64,000 bases of DNA, from positions 32,517 through 96,516 of the forward strand of contig CAINDP010000034.1 in NCBI GenBank assembly GCA_903847405.1, in the 5' to 3' direction. Source of the stretch: an uncultured Myxococcales bacterium (GTDB lineage Bacteria > Myxococcota_A > UBA9042 > DTJE01). Below are positions 26,743 through 35,158 of the stretch, piece by piece; the first letter of the stretch is position 1, and each line of letters starts with the position of its first letter. A program made the position numbers and the translations under genes. The notes under the pieces were generated by a model that was given only the letters and a program-made list of their open reading frames with translations, did no database searches and was not told the DNA's origin.

Positions 26743-26770
26743 AAAATGGGGGGACAGAGTCCACGTTTCC
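26743..26770. repeat. Variant REP-like motif (GGGGGGACAGAGTCCACG)
   Basis: AAAATGGGGGGACAGAGTCC between the divergent lipoprotein and rph genes. It differs from the GGGGACAGACACC copies but belongs to the same class of REP-like sequences; assignment is by eye. Confidence 0.5.
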
Positions 26771-26805
26771 GGCTACCTTCGCCCCAACACCCGGAGGCAC
26801 CCGAC

Positions 26806-27510
26806 ATGCCGCGCGCGAATGGACGCCCCCTCGATCAGTTGCGAGAAGTCCGCATCATCACCGGCGTCCAGAAGGACCCCTGGGGATCGGTGCAGATCGC
26901 CTTCGAAGATACCGTCGTCCTGGTTGCGGCCACGGTCGCCGAGCAGGTCCCTCCGTGGCTGAAGGGCAAGGGACGCGGCTGGATCACGGCCGAGTACTCC
27001 ATGCTCCCGGGCTCGACGCCGGGCCGCCAGGGCCGCGTCCAGAAGGGTCGCTCGGAAGAAATCCAGCGCCTGGTCGGCCGCTCCCTGCGCGCCATGGTGG
27101 ACCTGACGGCCCTGGGCGAACGCCTGATCACGGTGGACTGCGACGTGATCCAGGCCGACGCCGGAACGCGCTGCGCCGCGATCACCGGGGGATGCGTGGC
27201 CGTGGAACTGGCGATCGCCCGCCTGCTGAAGGAGGGCCTCCTGACAGCCTCGCCCGTCCGGCGCCGCGTCTGCGCCGTGTCCTGCACCGTGACCGACGGG
27301 GTCCCCATGCTGGACCCGGACTACTCGGAAGACCACCGCGCCGACGTGGACGCGAACTTCGTGTTCTGCGACGACGGGCGCCTGGTGGAAATCCAGGGGA
27401 CGGCAGAGGGCGAACCCTTTGACACCCCGACCCTGGAAGCCCTGCTGCGCCTGGCCCGGCAAGGCGCCGACACGCTGTTCCAGATCCAGAAGAACACGAT
27501 CGGCCGGTGA
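26806..27510 (+). CDS. rph: Ribonuclease PH
   Basis: 234 residues, normal length. Phosphorolytic 3'-exonuclease that trims tRNA precursors and other RNA 3' ends. Motifs: the opening NGRPLDQLREVRI, GRGWITAEYSMLPGST, RQGR, and DCDVIQADAGTRCAAITGG, where most homologues have ADGGTR, so one Gly is Ala here. The ATG at 26806 begins the homologous region and has CCGGAGG upstream. Codons before it are not conserved. Confidence 0.96.
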   Translation: MPRANGRPLDQLREVRIITGVQKDPWGSVQIAFEDTVVLVAATVAEQVPPWLKGKGRGWITAEYSMLPGSTPGRQGRVQKGRSEEIQRLVGRSLRAMVDLTALGERLITVDCDVIQADAGTRCAAITGGCVAVELAIARLLKEGLLTASPVRRRVCAVSCTVTDGVPMLDPDYSEDHRADVDANFVFCDDGRLVEIQGTAEGEPFDTPTLEALLRLARQGADTLFQIQKNTIGR

Positions 27511-27551
27511 TCGGCCCCCGAGGACTGGCAGGAACCGGCGCGAGGATCAGG

Positions 27552-27557
27552 TATAAT
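27552..27557 (+). promoter_or_regulatory. Perfect -10 box upstream of the chorismatase-like gene
   Basis: TATAAT 56 bp before the ATG at 27614. The region 17 bp upstream (CAGGAA) is a poor -35, so only the -10 is supported. Confidence 0.4.
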
Positions 27558-27613
27558 GCCGCCGGTCCGGCCCCCGCTGTTGACGGATGGGGCCGGCATC
27601 GGACGGAGGCTGG

Positions 27614-28711
27614 ATGTCTGGCGTGTTGAAGCGGTCGATCGTCGAGGGAATCCAGGCCGTCTGCCTGCCTTCGCCCGGCGGCGAGGAATGGTTCGTGTCG
27701 GCGGATGCCCCGCACGGGGGCGACGCAGGCACGCTGCAGCAGTCGGCCCGGGGATTCCTGGGCGCCCACGGGCTGAAGGCCGTCGCCGGCCTGGCGTTCG
27801 GCGCCTGTGACGCGGGTCGTCCCGCGGACGGGCTCCCGTGGCCCGTGACGTGGGCCGGCGCGGACGGCGGCGTGGTATCCCCGGCGACCGGGATCCAGGT
27901 CCATGCGGTCACCGGGCTGACGATGGAACCGGTGGTCCTGGACGGCCTGGTGGTGGGCCACGTGGTGGACGCCCCGGACGCGCGCTGGTGCGTCCTGTCG
28001 GGGGTCGGCCCGGCCGACGGATCCGCCGATCGCGCGACGCAGGCCCGCAGCGTCTTCGAGCGCCTGGAAGCCACGCTGGCATCGGCCGGGCTGGGGCTGC
28101 CGGACCTCGCCCGGACCTGGCTGTACCTGGATCGGATCCTCGAGTGGTACGACGACTTCAACCGCGTCCGCACCGAATTCTTCACCCAGCGCGGCGTTTT
28201 CGACGGCCTGGTTCCGGCCAGCACGGGCATCGGCGCCGGCAACCCGCAGGGGTACGCGATGGTGGCCGGCGCCCTGGCCATCCGCCCCCGCAACGGCAGC
28301 GTCGCCGTCGTCGAGGTGGCCTCGCCGCTGCAGTGCACGGCCCGGGCCTACCGCAGCTCGTTCAGCCGCGCGGTCGAAATCCGGCGCCCCGGCATCCGGC
28401 GGCTGCTGGTCTCCGGCACGGCCAGCATCGCCCCCGACGGGGCTACCGCCTGGCCCACCGACGTCCGCAAGCAGGTCGACCTGACCCTGGACGTGGTGGA
28501 AGGAATCCTGCAATCCCGCCAGATGGGCTGGGCGGACATCACCCGCTCGGTCGCGTACTTCCCGGACCTGGCGAACGCGCACCACCTGGACGCCGCCCTG
28601 CGGGAACGGGGGATTGCCGCGATGCCGTTGACCCTGGCGAAGGGCGACGTATGCCGGGACGACCTGCTGTTCGAACTGGAGGCCGACGCGGCTGTGGTCG
28701 CAGGCCTCTGA
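27614..28711 (+). CDS. Chorismatase-like protein (FkbO/Hyg5/XanB2 type, RidA superfamily)
   Basis: 365 residues from the ATG at 27614, preceded by GGAGG. The middle and C-terminal parts form a YjgF/RidA-type fold pattern: TWLYLDRILEWYDDFNRVRTEFF, then VPASTGIGAGNPQGYAMVAG, and later a QVDLTLDVVEGILQSRQMGWAD helix. This combination is characteristic of chorismatases (FkbO, Hyg5) and of XanB2, which cleave chorismate to dihydroxycyclohexadiene or hydroxybenzoate starters. Those feed polyketide, quinone or aryl-polyene pathways. No pathway genes are beside it, so the product is open. I recognise the family from motif memory; it could also be an uncharacterised RidA paralogue. Confidence 0.65.
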   Translation: MSGVLKRSIVEGIQAVCLPSPGGEEWFVSADAPHGGDAGTLQQSARGFLGAHGLKAVAGLAFGACDAGRPADGLPWPVTWAGADGGVVSPATGIQVHAVTGLTMEPVVLDGLVVGHVVDAPDARWCVLSGVGPADGSADRATQARSVFERLEATLASAGLGLPDLARTWLYLDRILEWYDDFNRVRTEFFTQRGVFDGLVPASTGIGAGNPQGYAMVAGALAIRPRNGSVAVVEVASPLQCTARAYRSSFSRAVEIRRPGIRRLLVSGTASIAPDGATAWPTDVRKQVDLTLDVVEGILQSRQMGWADITRSVAYFPDLANAHHLDAALRERGIAAMPLTLAKGDVCRDDLLFELEADAAVVAGL

Positions 28712-28792
28712 CCCCGTCACCCCCATCGGATCGATTCACCCGCAACGCCCGTCACGGCACAACCGACCCATCACCCGTCCATCCACGGAATC

Positions 28793-30865
28793 CTAGAAAG
28801 GGGTGACCACGGTCGGAGGCGGCTGCTGGGGCGGCGGAGGCGGAGGCGGCGGCGGCGGCACGGGCGGCGGCGGCGGCGGCGGCGGCGCCGGGTCGAACAG
28901 GGGCATGAAGTAGACCATTTCCGACGTCACGACCGGCGGGGTCGTGACGGTGCCCGGCGGGTAGACCCAGTCCAGGAACTCCTGGTTCAACTTGCGGTAC
29001 ATCCAGTAGGACTCGATGCGCAGTTCGGTCACGCCCGGAGGCAGCACGAACGCGTAGTCGTCCTCGGTCACGCGGTGGAACTCGATCGCCCGGGTGACGA
29101 TCTTTTCCTTGATCTGCCAGACGCGGTCGCGGTCGACCGGCTTGCCGTCCTCGCCCATCATGTACCCGCCCATCCGGTGGGCCTCCGGGTCGATCGCGTG
29201 GCCCGCCCCGATTTCCCCGACGTTGAACAGGACGTTCCCCGCCTGATCGGTCACCTTCACCTTCTGCCAGGCCTCGATCAGGTCCAGGGGCCCGCCGGGG
29301 AACAGGTGATCGACGGTCGCGTTGATCGTCAGGATCCGGAACTTGAACTCGGCGCCGACGACCGGGTCCGACATGGGCATCGCCTTCTGGACGATCCACA
29401 GCATCCGGTTCTTGGCCAGGTCGCGGGGCTCCCAGAAACTGCCCCAGCCCTCCAGTTGCACCGGCAGCAGTCCCCGGCTGAACTTCTGGAAGATTTCAAC
29501 CACGTCCGGCTGCCCCAGCACCGTCGGCATGATCGAGTTGGTTCCCGGGAAGATGTGGTTCATTTCCTTGCTGTTCAGGCCCAACTGGTCCCGCGGCTGC
29601 ATGTGGCAGTGGATGCACTTCGGCTTCACCAGCGGGGTGTCCTTGGTCGGCTTGATCTGCAGGCGATGGCAGGCCTGGCAGTACTCGTCCTCGAAGTACA
29701 GCGGCTTGCGGAACACCCGGGCGTGGCCGAAGGGGTTCAGTTCGATCAGCCGGCGGTTCAGGGGCCCGATCGCGTCGCGCCCGCCCTCGTCGAACATCCG
29801 CAGGTGGTTCAGGTCCAGTTTGACCGTGATGTCGCTCTTGCGCGGATCCTCCCAGGGACGGACCGAGTCGATCTGGTGGCAGAAGGTGCAGGAGTAGTTG
29901 ATTTCGGTGAAGGCGCCCGACAGCTTCTTGGTGCGGTCGAACATCATCCGGGGGTAGTGGCAGCCCCCGCAGGTGATCTGGTTGTGCTCGCCGATTTCCG
30001 ACGCCAGCAGCGCGACGTTCTTCTGCAGGTACGTCGTGTGCATCGAGCGCCCGTGCGCCGATTTCGTCAGGTCGCTGAGGAGGTTCGGATGGCATCCGGC
30101 GCCGTCGCCGCAACTGTCGGTGCGGGTGGCCAGGTCCGGCTCGTTGAAATCCTTGGGCAGGATGTCCTGCTCATCGGGACCGCGACGCTCGATCGCGAAC
30201 GTCGACAGGTGGAAACGGTACAGCGGCGATTCGGGGCGGTTGACCAGGTCCAGGCCCAGGATCAGGACCAGAAGGACCGCGACCGAAATCCAGATCCTGC
30301 GGTTGGCGGCGAAGACCGGCGCGGGCGCGGGAACGTCCGCCCCGCCCGCCGACTTCGAGGCCCGCCAGTCCGCGAACGCCCAGGCGATCAGAACCGGCAC
30401 GAACACGAATCCCGCCGCACGGTGCAGGACCAGCACGCCCTCCAGGCCGCGCCCGCCCAGCGCGATGCCGAACAGCGTTCCGGTGACCGCCATGACCGTG
30501 AAGGTGTAAAGGGTGACGAGGTCCAGGAACCGGGCCAGCGGCCTGCGGTGCCGGATCGCCAGGAACAGCGGCCACGCGCCCAGCACCAGCATGTTCCCCA
30601 TCAAGGACGGCCAGCGTGCCGACGCGCCCGTGAACACGGCGGTCGTGACGAGGGCCGGAAGGACCGCCCGCAACCCCAGGTCGCGCGTGGTTTCCGGCGT
30701 GCGCCGGACCAGCAGCCGGGCCACGAAGGGTATCGAGGCCAGGATCCCGACCAGGGGGTGGAACAGCAGGTTTGCCTTGTAGACCAGCGTCCAGGACTCG
30801 GAAAACAGGACCCAGAAGCCCGTGACGATCGCCAGGAACATGAGCGGTCCGCTGCGCCTGGTCAT
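28793..30865 (-). CDS. Membrane-anchored multiheme cytochrome c, P1
   Basis: 690 residues from the ATG at 30865, which overlaps the stop of the upstream gene (ATGA). About five transmembrane helices come first, with His36 (NLLFHPLVG) and His148 (VLVLHRAAG) placed as possible axial ligands of membrane haem b. A soluble part follows with CGDGAGCH (252-259, a CX5CH), then canonical CGGCH (299), CTFCH (326), CQACH (396) and CIHCH (417). The C-terminal domain has the HLFPGGPLDL and YRKLNQEF motifs shared with P2. The tail is almost pure proline, encoded by a GGC-type microsatellite at 28805-28893. Probably moves electrons between the quinone pool and the periplasm; inference. Confidence 0.88.
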   Translation of the reverse strand: MTRRSGPLMFLAIVTGFWVLFSESWTLVYKANLLFHPLVGILASIPFVARLLVRRTPETTRDLGLRAVLPALVTTAVFTGASARWPSLMGNMLVLGAWPLFLAIRHRRPLARFLDLVTLYTFTVMAVTGTLFGIALGGRGLEGVLVLHRAAGFVFVPVLIAWAFADWRASKSAGGADVPAPAPVFAANRRIWISVAVLLVLILGLDLVNRPESPLYRFHLSTFAIERRGPDEQDILPKDFNEPDLATRTDSCGDGAGCHPNLLSDLTKSAHGRSMHTTYLQKNVALLASEIGEHNQITCGGCHYPRMMFDRTKKLSGAFTEINYSCTFCHQIDSVRPWEDPRKSDITVKLDLNHLRMFDEGGRDAIGPLNRRLIELNPFGHARVFRKPLYFEDEYCQACHRLQIKPTKDTPLVKPKCIHCHMQPRDQLGLNSKEMNHIFPGTNSIMPTVLGQPDVVEIFQKFSRGLLPVQLEGWGSFWEPRDLAKNRMLWIVQKAMPMSDPVVGAEFKFRILTINATVDHLFPGGPLDLIEAWQKVKVTDQAGNVLFNVGEIGAGHAIDPEAHRMGGYMMGEDGKPVDRDRVWQIKEKIVTRAIEFHRVTEDDYAFVLPPGVTELRIESYWMYRKLNQEFLDWVYPPGTVTTPPVVTSEMVYFMPLFDPAPPPPPPPPVPPPPPPPPPPQQPPPTVVTPF

Positions 30866-33099
30866 GCGTCCTGACTCCCTGCCCGACGGAACGAGGCCGC
30901 CACGGCGATCAGCGAGATCCCGGCCGCGATCATCGCGAGCCCGGAATACCCCACCAGAAGGATCGGGGGCTTGAAGCAGAACAGCGAGAAGCCGCCACCC
31001 AGCAGCCACCAGGCCAGGGCGACGTGCTGCAGTTCCTCCTTGACCCGGGCCAGCACGGTGGAAAGGGCCATCCCCGCCCCGAGGCCCGCGGCCAGCGGAG
31101 CGACATTGACCCACTGCGAACGGTGCAGTCCGTACAGGGCGGCAAGCCCGCCCGCGAACAGCACGGCCGCCAGCGCCGCCACGATCGGCGAGCGGGCCCA
31201 GCGTCCGACGGCCAGGAAACCGATGGCGGTGCCCGCGACGAAGACCATTTCCAGGACGTTCCACGACGGTATCCCGAAGGGCGCGAGGATCAGCGCGTTG
31301 TGGCAGGCGAAGATGGTTTCGGCAAGGCCGGCCGCCAGCCCGGCCCCTGCGGCAGCCGCGCCCCACCCCAGGCCGACGCCGTTGCGGGCCCGGGTGCGAC
31401 GGACGAAGGACCGGATGACCAGCAGGAACAGGGCCGACAGCCCCAGGTGGATGAACCCGATCGTCCGCTGCATCGAGTTCTGCAGGAACGGCTTGTCGTC
31501 GGAGGTCCGGCAGGATTCCCGGTCCTGGGGGGTGATCTTCACGAAGCCGCTGAGCCGCTGCAGGTGCCGGTCGGTTTCCGCGATCCGTTCCCCGTCCCGC
31601 GACGCCACGACGAAGAGCAGCGGGGAGCCGCTGAGCGGGAAGAACGACAGCGTGGTCCAGTAGACCAGCGTCGATACGTCGTCCGGGAAACTGGCGACGA
31701 ACCAGTCCGCCTCGCGCGTTTCCGACGACCCCCAGTCGATGAACAGGACCCCGCCCGGCTTCAGCAGGCGATCGAAGATCAGCCGCGTCCCCTCCTCGGT
31801 CAGCAGGAAGTGCTCGGCGAACACGTAGCTGCGGGGCAGGATGTAGGTCTTGGTCCCGATGCCGCTGTAGAACACGTAGTCGTACTTCTTGCCCTGGTCC
31901 GCCAGTTCCTCGAGGTTCGTCCGCCAGTCCCCCGTCAGGACCAGGGAGGTCGGCCGCGACATCGCCTTCCCCAGGTACTCCTCGTGGCCCGGGCGCAGGA
32001 ATTCGGCGATCTTCGGGTCGTACTCGATGGTCGAGTTGTTGTTCTCGCCGCCCAGGAACAGTTCGATCGCACGGACGTTGGTGGCGATGGACCGGCCGAC
32101 GTCGATCACGTCCAGGGGCTGCCGATCCGCCGGCGGAATCACGGCCGCGCCCGAGGCTGCCGGGGCCGTTGCGACCGGGGACTTCCCGAGCCCCTCGCCG
32201 ACACGCTCGGGCTCCAGGACCACCTTGTTGCCGGTGCCCTCGCCGTGCTGCGACACCTTGTGGAAGGGGTCCAGGATCGCCTTGTACATGAACTCGGTTT
32301 CGGCCGGGACCCAGTCGGTGTCCCTGCACGAGAACATCATCATGATGTTGTCCACGACGACACCCAGGCAGCGGTCGTCCATGAACGTGATGAAGTCGCA
32401 CTTGACGTCGTGGCCGTAGCCGCCGTCCAGGTACTTGTACTCGGTCAGGCCGAAGTTGAAGAACGTCCGCTGCGGATAGACCTGGAACAGCGTGACGACG
32501 GTCACGATCGCGGCGACCCCGACCGCCGCCGGAATCGCGCGCAGCAGCAGCACCAGCGCCAGGCACAGGCCGCCCGCGAACAGCAGGTGCGGACCCAGCG
32601 GGCTGAACCCGTAGGCCAGGCCGACACCCAGGGCCTGGCCCACCAGGAACGCCCCGATCGGCCCCCGAAGGCGTCCGGCCCCGGCCAGGATCGAACCGAA
32701 CCCCCACCCCATCGGCAGGAACAGCGCCGGCACGACCAGCACCGTGATCAGCAGCGAGATCTGGTTCGCGATGCCGGATTTCGGCAACGGAACGGGGTAG
32801 TAGAGCTTGCTCATGATGGCCATGCTGGTGAAGTCGCGGTTGGTGAAGGCGGCATAGACGACGGCCAGGGCCGCAACCGCCATCACCGCTTCGCCCAACC
32901 GCCCCAGCCGGCCCCGCTTTGCGGCCACCCCGAACGCGAACAGCGTCATGGCCAGCCCGATTTCCAGGGCGGACCCGAAACTGACCATCATGAGGGGTTC
33001 GAGGACGCTGATGTGGGAAATCAGGACGAACCCGGCAACCAGACCCAGGGCAGCCGCCCGCCACCACACACGCACGGAACCCGCATCGCCCGACGGCAT
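30862..33099 (-). CDS. Polytopic membrane protein with spermidine-synthase-like domain
   Basis: 745 residues from the ATG at 33099; codons upstream of it overlap the divergent promoters. About six or seven helices (residues 12-205), a soluble middle (210-530) and about seven more helices (545-735). The middle part resembles the aminopropyltransferase/methyltransferase Rossmann fold: DVGRSIATN, then EYDPKIAEF, TGDWR, KKYDYVFYSG and LKPGGVLFID. The first SAM-binding glycines are poor, so catalysis is uncertain. Fusions of this kind are annotated as membrane spermidine synthase-like proteins, of unknown function. Co-translated with P1 (ATGA overlap). Confidence 0.75.
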   Translation of the reverse strand: MPSGDAGSVRVWWRAAALGLVAGFVLISHISVLEPLMMVSFGSALEIGLAMTLFAFGVAAKRGRLGRLGEAVMAVAALAVVYAAFTNRDFTSMAIMSKLYYPVPLPKSGIANQISLLITVLVVPALFLPMGWGFGSILAGAGRLRGPIGAFLVGQALGVGLAYGFSPLGPHLLFAGGLCLALVLLLRAIPAAVGVAAIVTVVTLFQVYPQRTFFNFGLTEYKYLDGGYGHDVKCDFITFMDDRCLGVVVDNIMMMFSCRDTDWVPAETEFMYKAILDPFHKVSQHGEGTGNKVVLEPERVGEGLGKSPVATAPAASGAAVIPPADRQPLDVIDVGRSIATNVRAIELFLGGENNNSTIEYDPKIAEFLRPGHEEYLGKAMSRPTSLVLTGDWRTNLEELADQGKKYDYVFYSGIGTKTYILPRSYVFAEHFLLTEEGTRLIFDRLLKPGGVLFIDWGSSETREADWFVASFPDDVSTLVYWTTLSFFPLSGSPLLFVVASRDGERIAETDRHLQRLSGFVKITPQDRESCRTSDDKPFLQNSMQRTIGFIHLGLSALFLLVIRSFVRRTRARNGVGLGWGAAAAGAGLAAGLAETIFACHNALILAPFGIPSWNVLEMVFVAGTAIGFLAVGRWARSPIVAALAAVLFAGGLAALYGLHRSQWVNVAPLAAGLGAGMALSTVLARVKEELQHVALAWWLLGGGFSLFCFKPPILLVGYSGLAMIAAGISLIAVAASFRRAGSQDA

Positions 33100-33121
33100 T
33101 GGACCACCCCGCGTTCGCCGG

Positions 33122-33150
33122 ACGGTATCGAATCGCCACAATTGCGTCAA
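33122..33150 (-). promoter_or_regulatory. Promoter for the spermidine-synthase-like/P1 unit
   Basis: Minus-strand -35 TTGACG (33150-33145), 17 bp, -10 TACCGT (33127-33122). The same -10 hexamer and spacing occur at 44299-44327. Confidence 0.5.
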
Positions 33151-33185
33151 GCGAGGCGGCCCGCGAGGGCGCAGGGCCCGCGTGG

Positions 33186-33215
33186 TTGACGCATGGGGCT
33201 CCCCTTCAATAGAAT
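33186..33215 (+). promoter_or_regulatory. Promoter for the first beta-propeller gene
   Basis: -35 TTGACG, 18 bp, -10 TAGAAT, 38 bp before the ATG. It forms a divergent pair with the promoter at 33122-33150. Confidence 0.55.
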
Positions 33216-33253
33216 CCGCCCATTCCGCGGTTCGGGCCGCCGGAGAACCAACC

Positions 33254-35154
33254 ATGCCGGACCTCGCCTCCCCCGGGAACGGAGGGCCCTCGGGCCCGGC
33301 CGTGCAGCAGCCCCGCACCGATCCCCGCCGGGCCGTCCGGAAGGCCCTCGACCGGGCCCGGTCGGCCCGCGGCAAGGTCGCCGACCTGTTCGCGCCGCTG
33401 CAGTTCCTGCCCGCCCCGTTCAAGGTGGCCCTGATCGCCGTGGATTCGGCCGCCGTCACGGTGGCCGGCTACTGGTTCCTGCGGGCACTGCTGTTGCGGC
33501 CGACGGGCTACTCGACGAACCAGGAGGCGGCGGTCATCGGCGTGGGCCTGGGGCTCCTGCTGGTCCTGTCGCACCTGGTCATGCCGTTCAAGAAGGAACG
33601 GACGTGCGGCAACCTGGTCCTGCAGTTCGTGATCTGGTTCGGGCTGGCCGCCGCGTTCACGGCCCTGGCGGACTCCGCGATCCGGCCGGGCTGGGACTGG
33701 TCCTGGCTGCGCGTCGAAATGATCAAGATTCCCTTGTGGTTCGGCGTGCTGGTCCCGCTGATGCCGGTGTTCACGGCGATCGTGGCCGTGGTCGCGGCGG
33801 CGCTGGCGTGGATCGCCCTGGAGCACCCGAAGAGCAACTGGGTCCGGTGGGTCCCGACCGCGGCCCTGGTGGCGCTGGTCTACATGGCCCACACGCGGTT
33901 CCCGGCGCCCGGCGCCTACGAGCCCGAGGGCTCCGAACCCCTGGCGATCCGGTTTTCGCTGCTGTTCTGCAGCCCGCTGTTCGTGATCGTGGGGCTGCTG
34001 TGGGCCCGGCGTCGCCTGGCCGCCTTCCGCCTGGTGCCCGCGGCGTTCTACTGCGCGATGATCGGGCTGAACTACATGGGCCTGCTGCCCGTCCACGACG
34101 TGTCGGAGATGCTCCCCCAGGCCAGTTCGACCGACCACACGATCTTCCAGCAACCGGGCGTCAGCCGGTTCTTCCCGCCGGCCTCGACCCGACCCGACCA
34201 GTCCTTCCTGTTCCTGCGCGACATGGCCAGCGTGGACAACCGCCTGTACGTCAGCTACGGCCCGACGTGCGGCGTGTTCGGGTTCGACCTGGCGAACGGC
34301 GCGGAAACGAACCTGGAGTTCGAGGGCACCATGCGGCACATGGTGGTGGCGCCGACGGCAACCACCTGTGGGGCCTGAACTGGCAGCACGGCCGGTTCCT
34401 TTCCCTGAACACCCAGCCCTCCCCTTCGATGGCGTGCGCCCAGGATCTGTTCGGGATGGACCTGAAGACGCCCTGGTGGATCATCGCCCAGAACGATCGG
34501 ATCTTCGTGTCGAACGTCACCCCGCCGGTCCTGGCGGAACTGACCCCGTCCAGCCCGGGCCTGGGCTGCCCCCTGACGCTGAAGCGATCGATCAACTTCC
34601 ACACGAACGGCTACACGGGCTTCACCGACGGCGCCTTCGCCATGCACCTGGACGAGGCCCGCAACCGCCTGTACGTGGTGGTCGGGATGCTGGAAGGCAC
34701 GACCATGATGGGCCTGCTGGAAATCGACCTCGACACGTTCAAGGTGGTGCGCGAACTGCGCCTGCCCGCCGGCAGCACCATGGAAGCGGTTCCCGAGCGG
34801 GGCACGGTCCTGCTGCCCGCCTACTGGGGACCCGAAATCTACGAGGTCAACCTGGAGCAGATGGCGATCGTGAACACGTTCACGGCCGTGCCCAGCGTGC
34901 TGGCCCTGCGCTATGACCCGAAGCGGAAGCTGATCTTCGCGCTGTCGCGGGCGGCGGGGCAGATGGCCGTGATCGACTACGCCACGGGGAAGACCCTGCG
35001 GACCGACAGCGTCGGGGCCAAGCCGGAAGCGATCTGGCTGGATCCCGACGGGTCGCGGATGTTCCTGGGCAGCGGCCTGGGCATCCTGAAGTTCGACATC
35101 GACACGTTCCTGCCGCCGGGCGATCGTTCGACGGCCGGCGCCGCGGCGCCCTGA
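33254..35154 (+). pseudogene. Membrane-anchored beta-propeller protein, split by a frameshift
   Basis: Six or seven transmembrane helices (to about residue 285) precede a YVTN/PQQ-like beta-propeller with blade repeats such as FDLANGAETNLEF, LLEIDLDTFKVVRELRLP and MAVIDYATGKTLRTDSV. The frame opened at 33254 runs MVVAP and then stops at 34378. The propeller continues at once in another frame as DGNHLWGLNWQHGRF. One missing C in GCGCC-GACGG near 34352 restores a single ~633-residue protein. This is either a sequencing deletion or a young pseudogene; downstream blades show no decay, which favours error or a very recent event. It converges on P2, 4 bp away. Confidence 0.75.
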
Positions 35155-35158
35155 CCGG

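Noticed and set aside
28793..33139. A single 1448-residue protein joining P1 and the upstream membrane gene
   Set aside because: The frame is open by chance. P1 starts at an ATG that overlaps the stop of the upstream gene in another frame, and the N-terminal 750 residues of the long frame are shadow translation.
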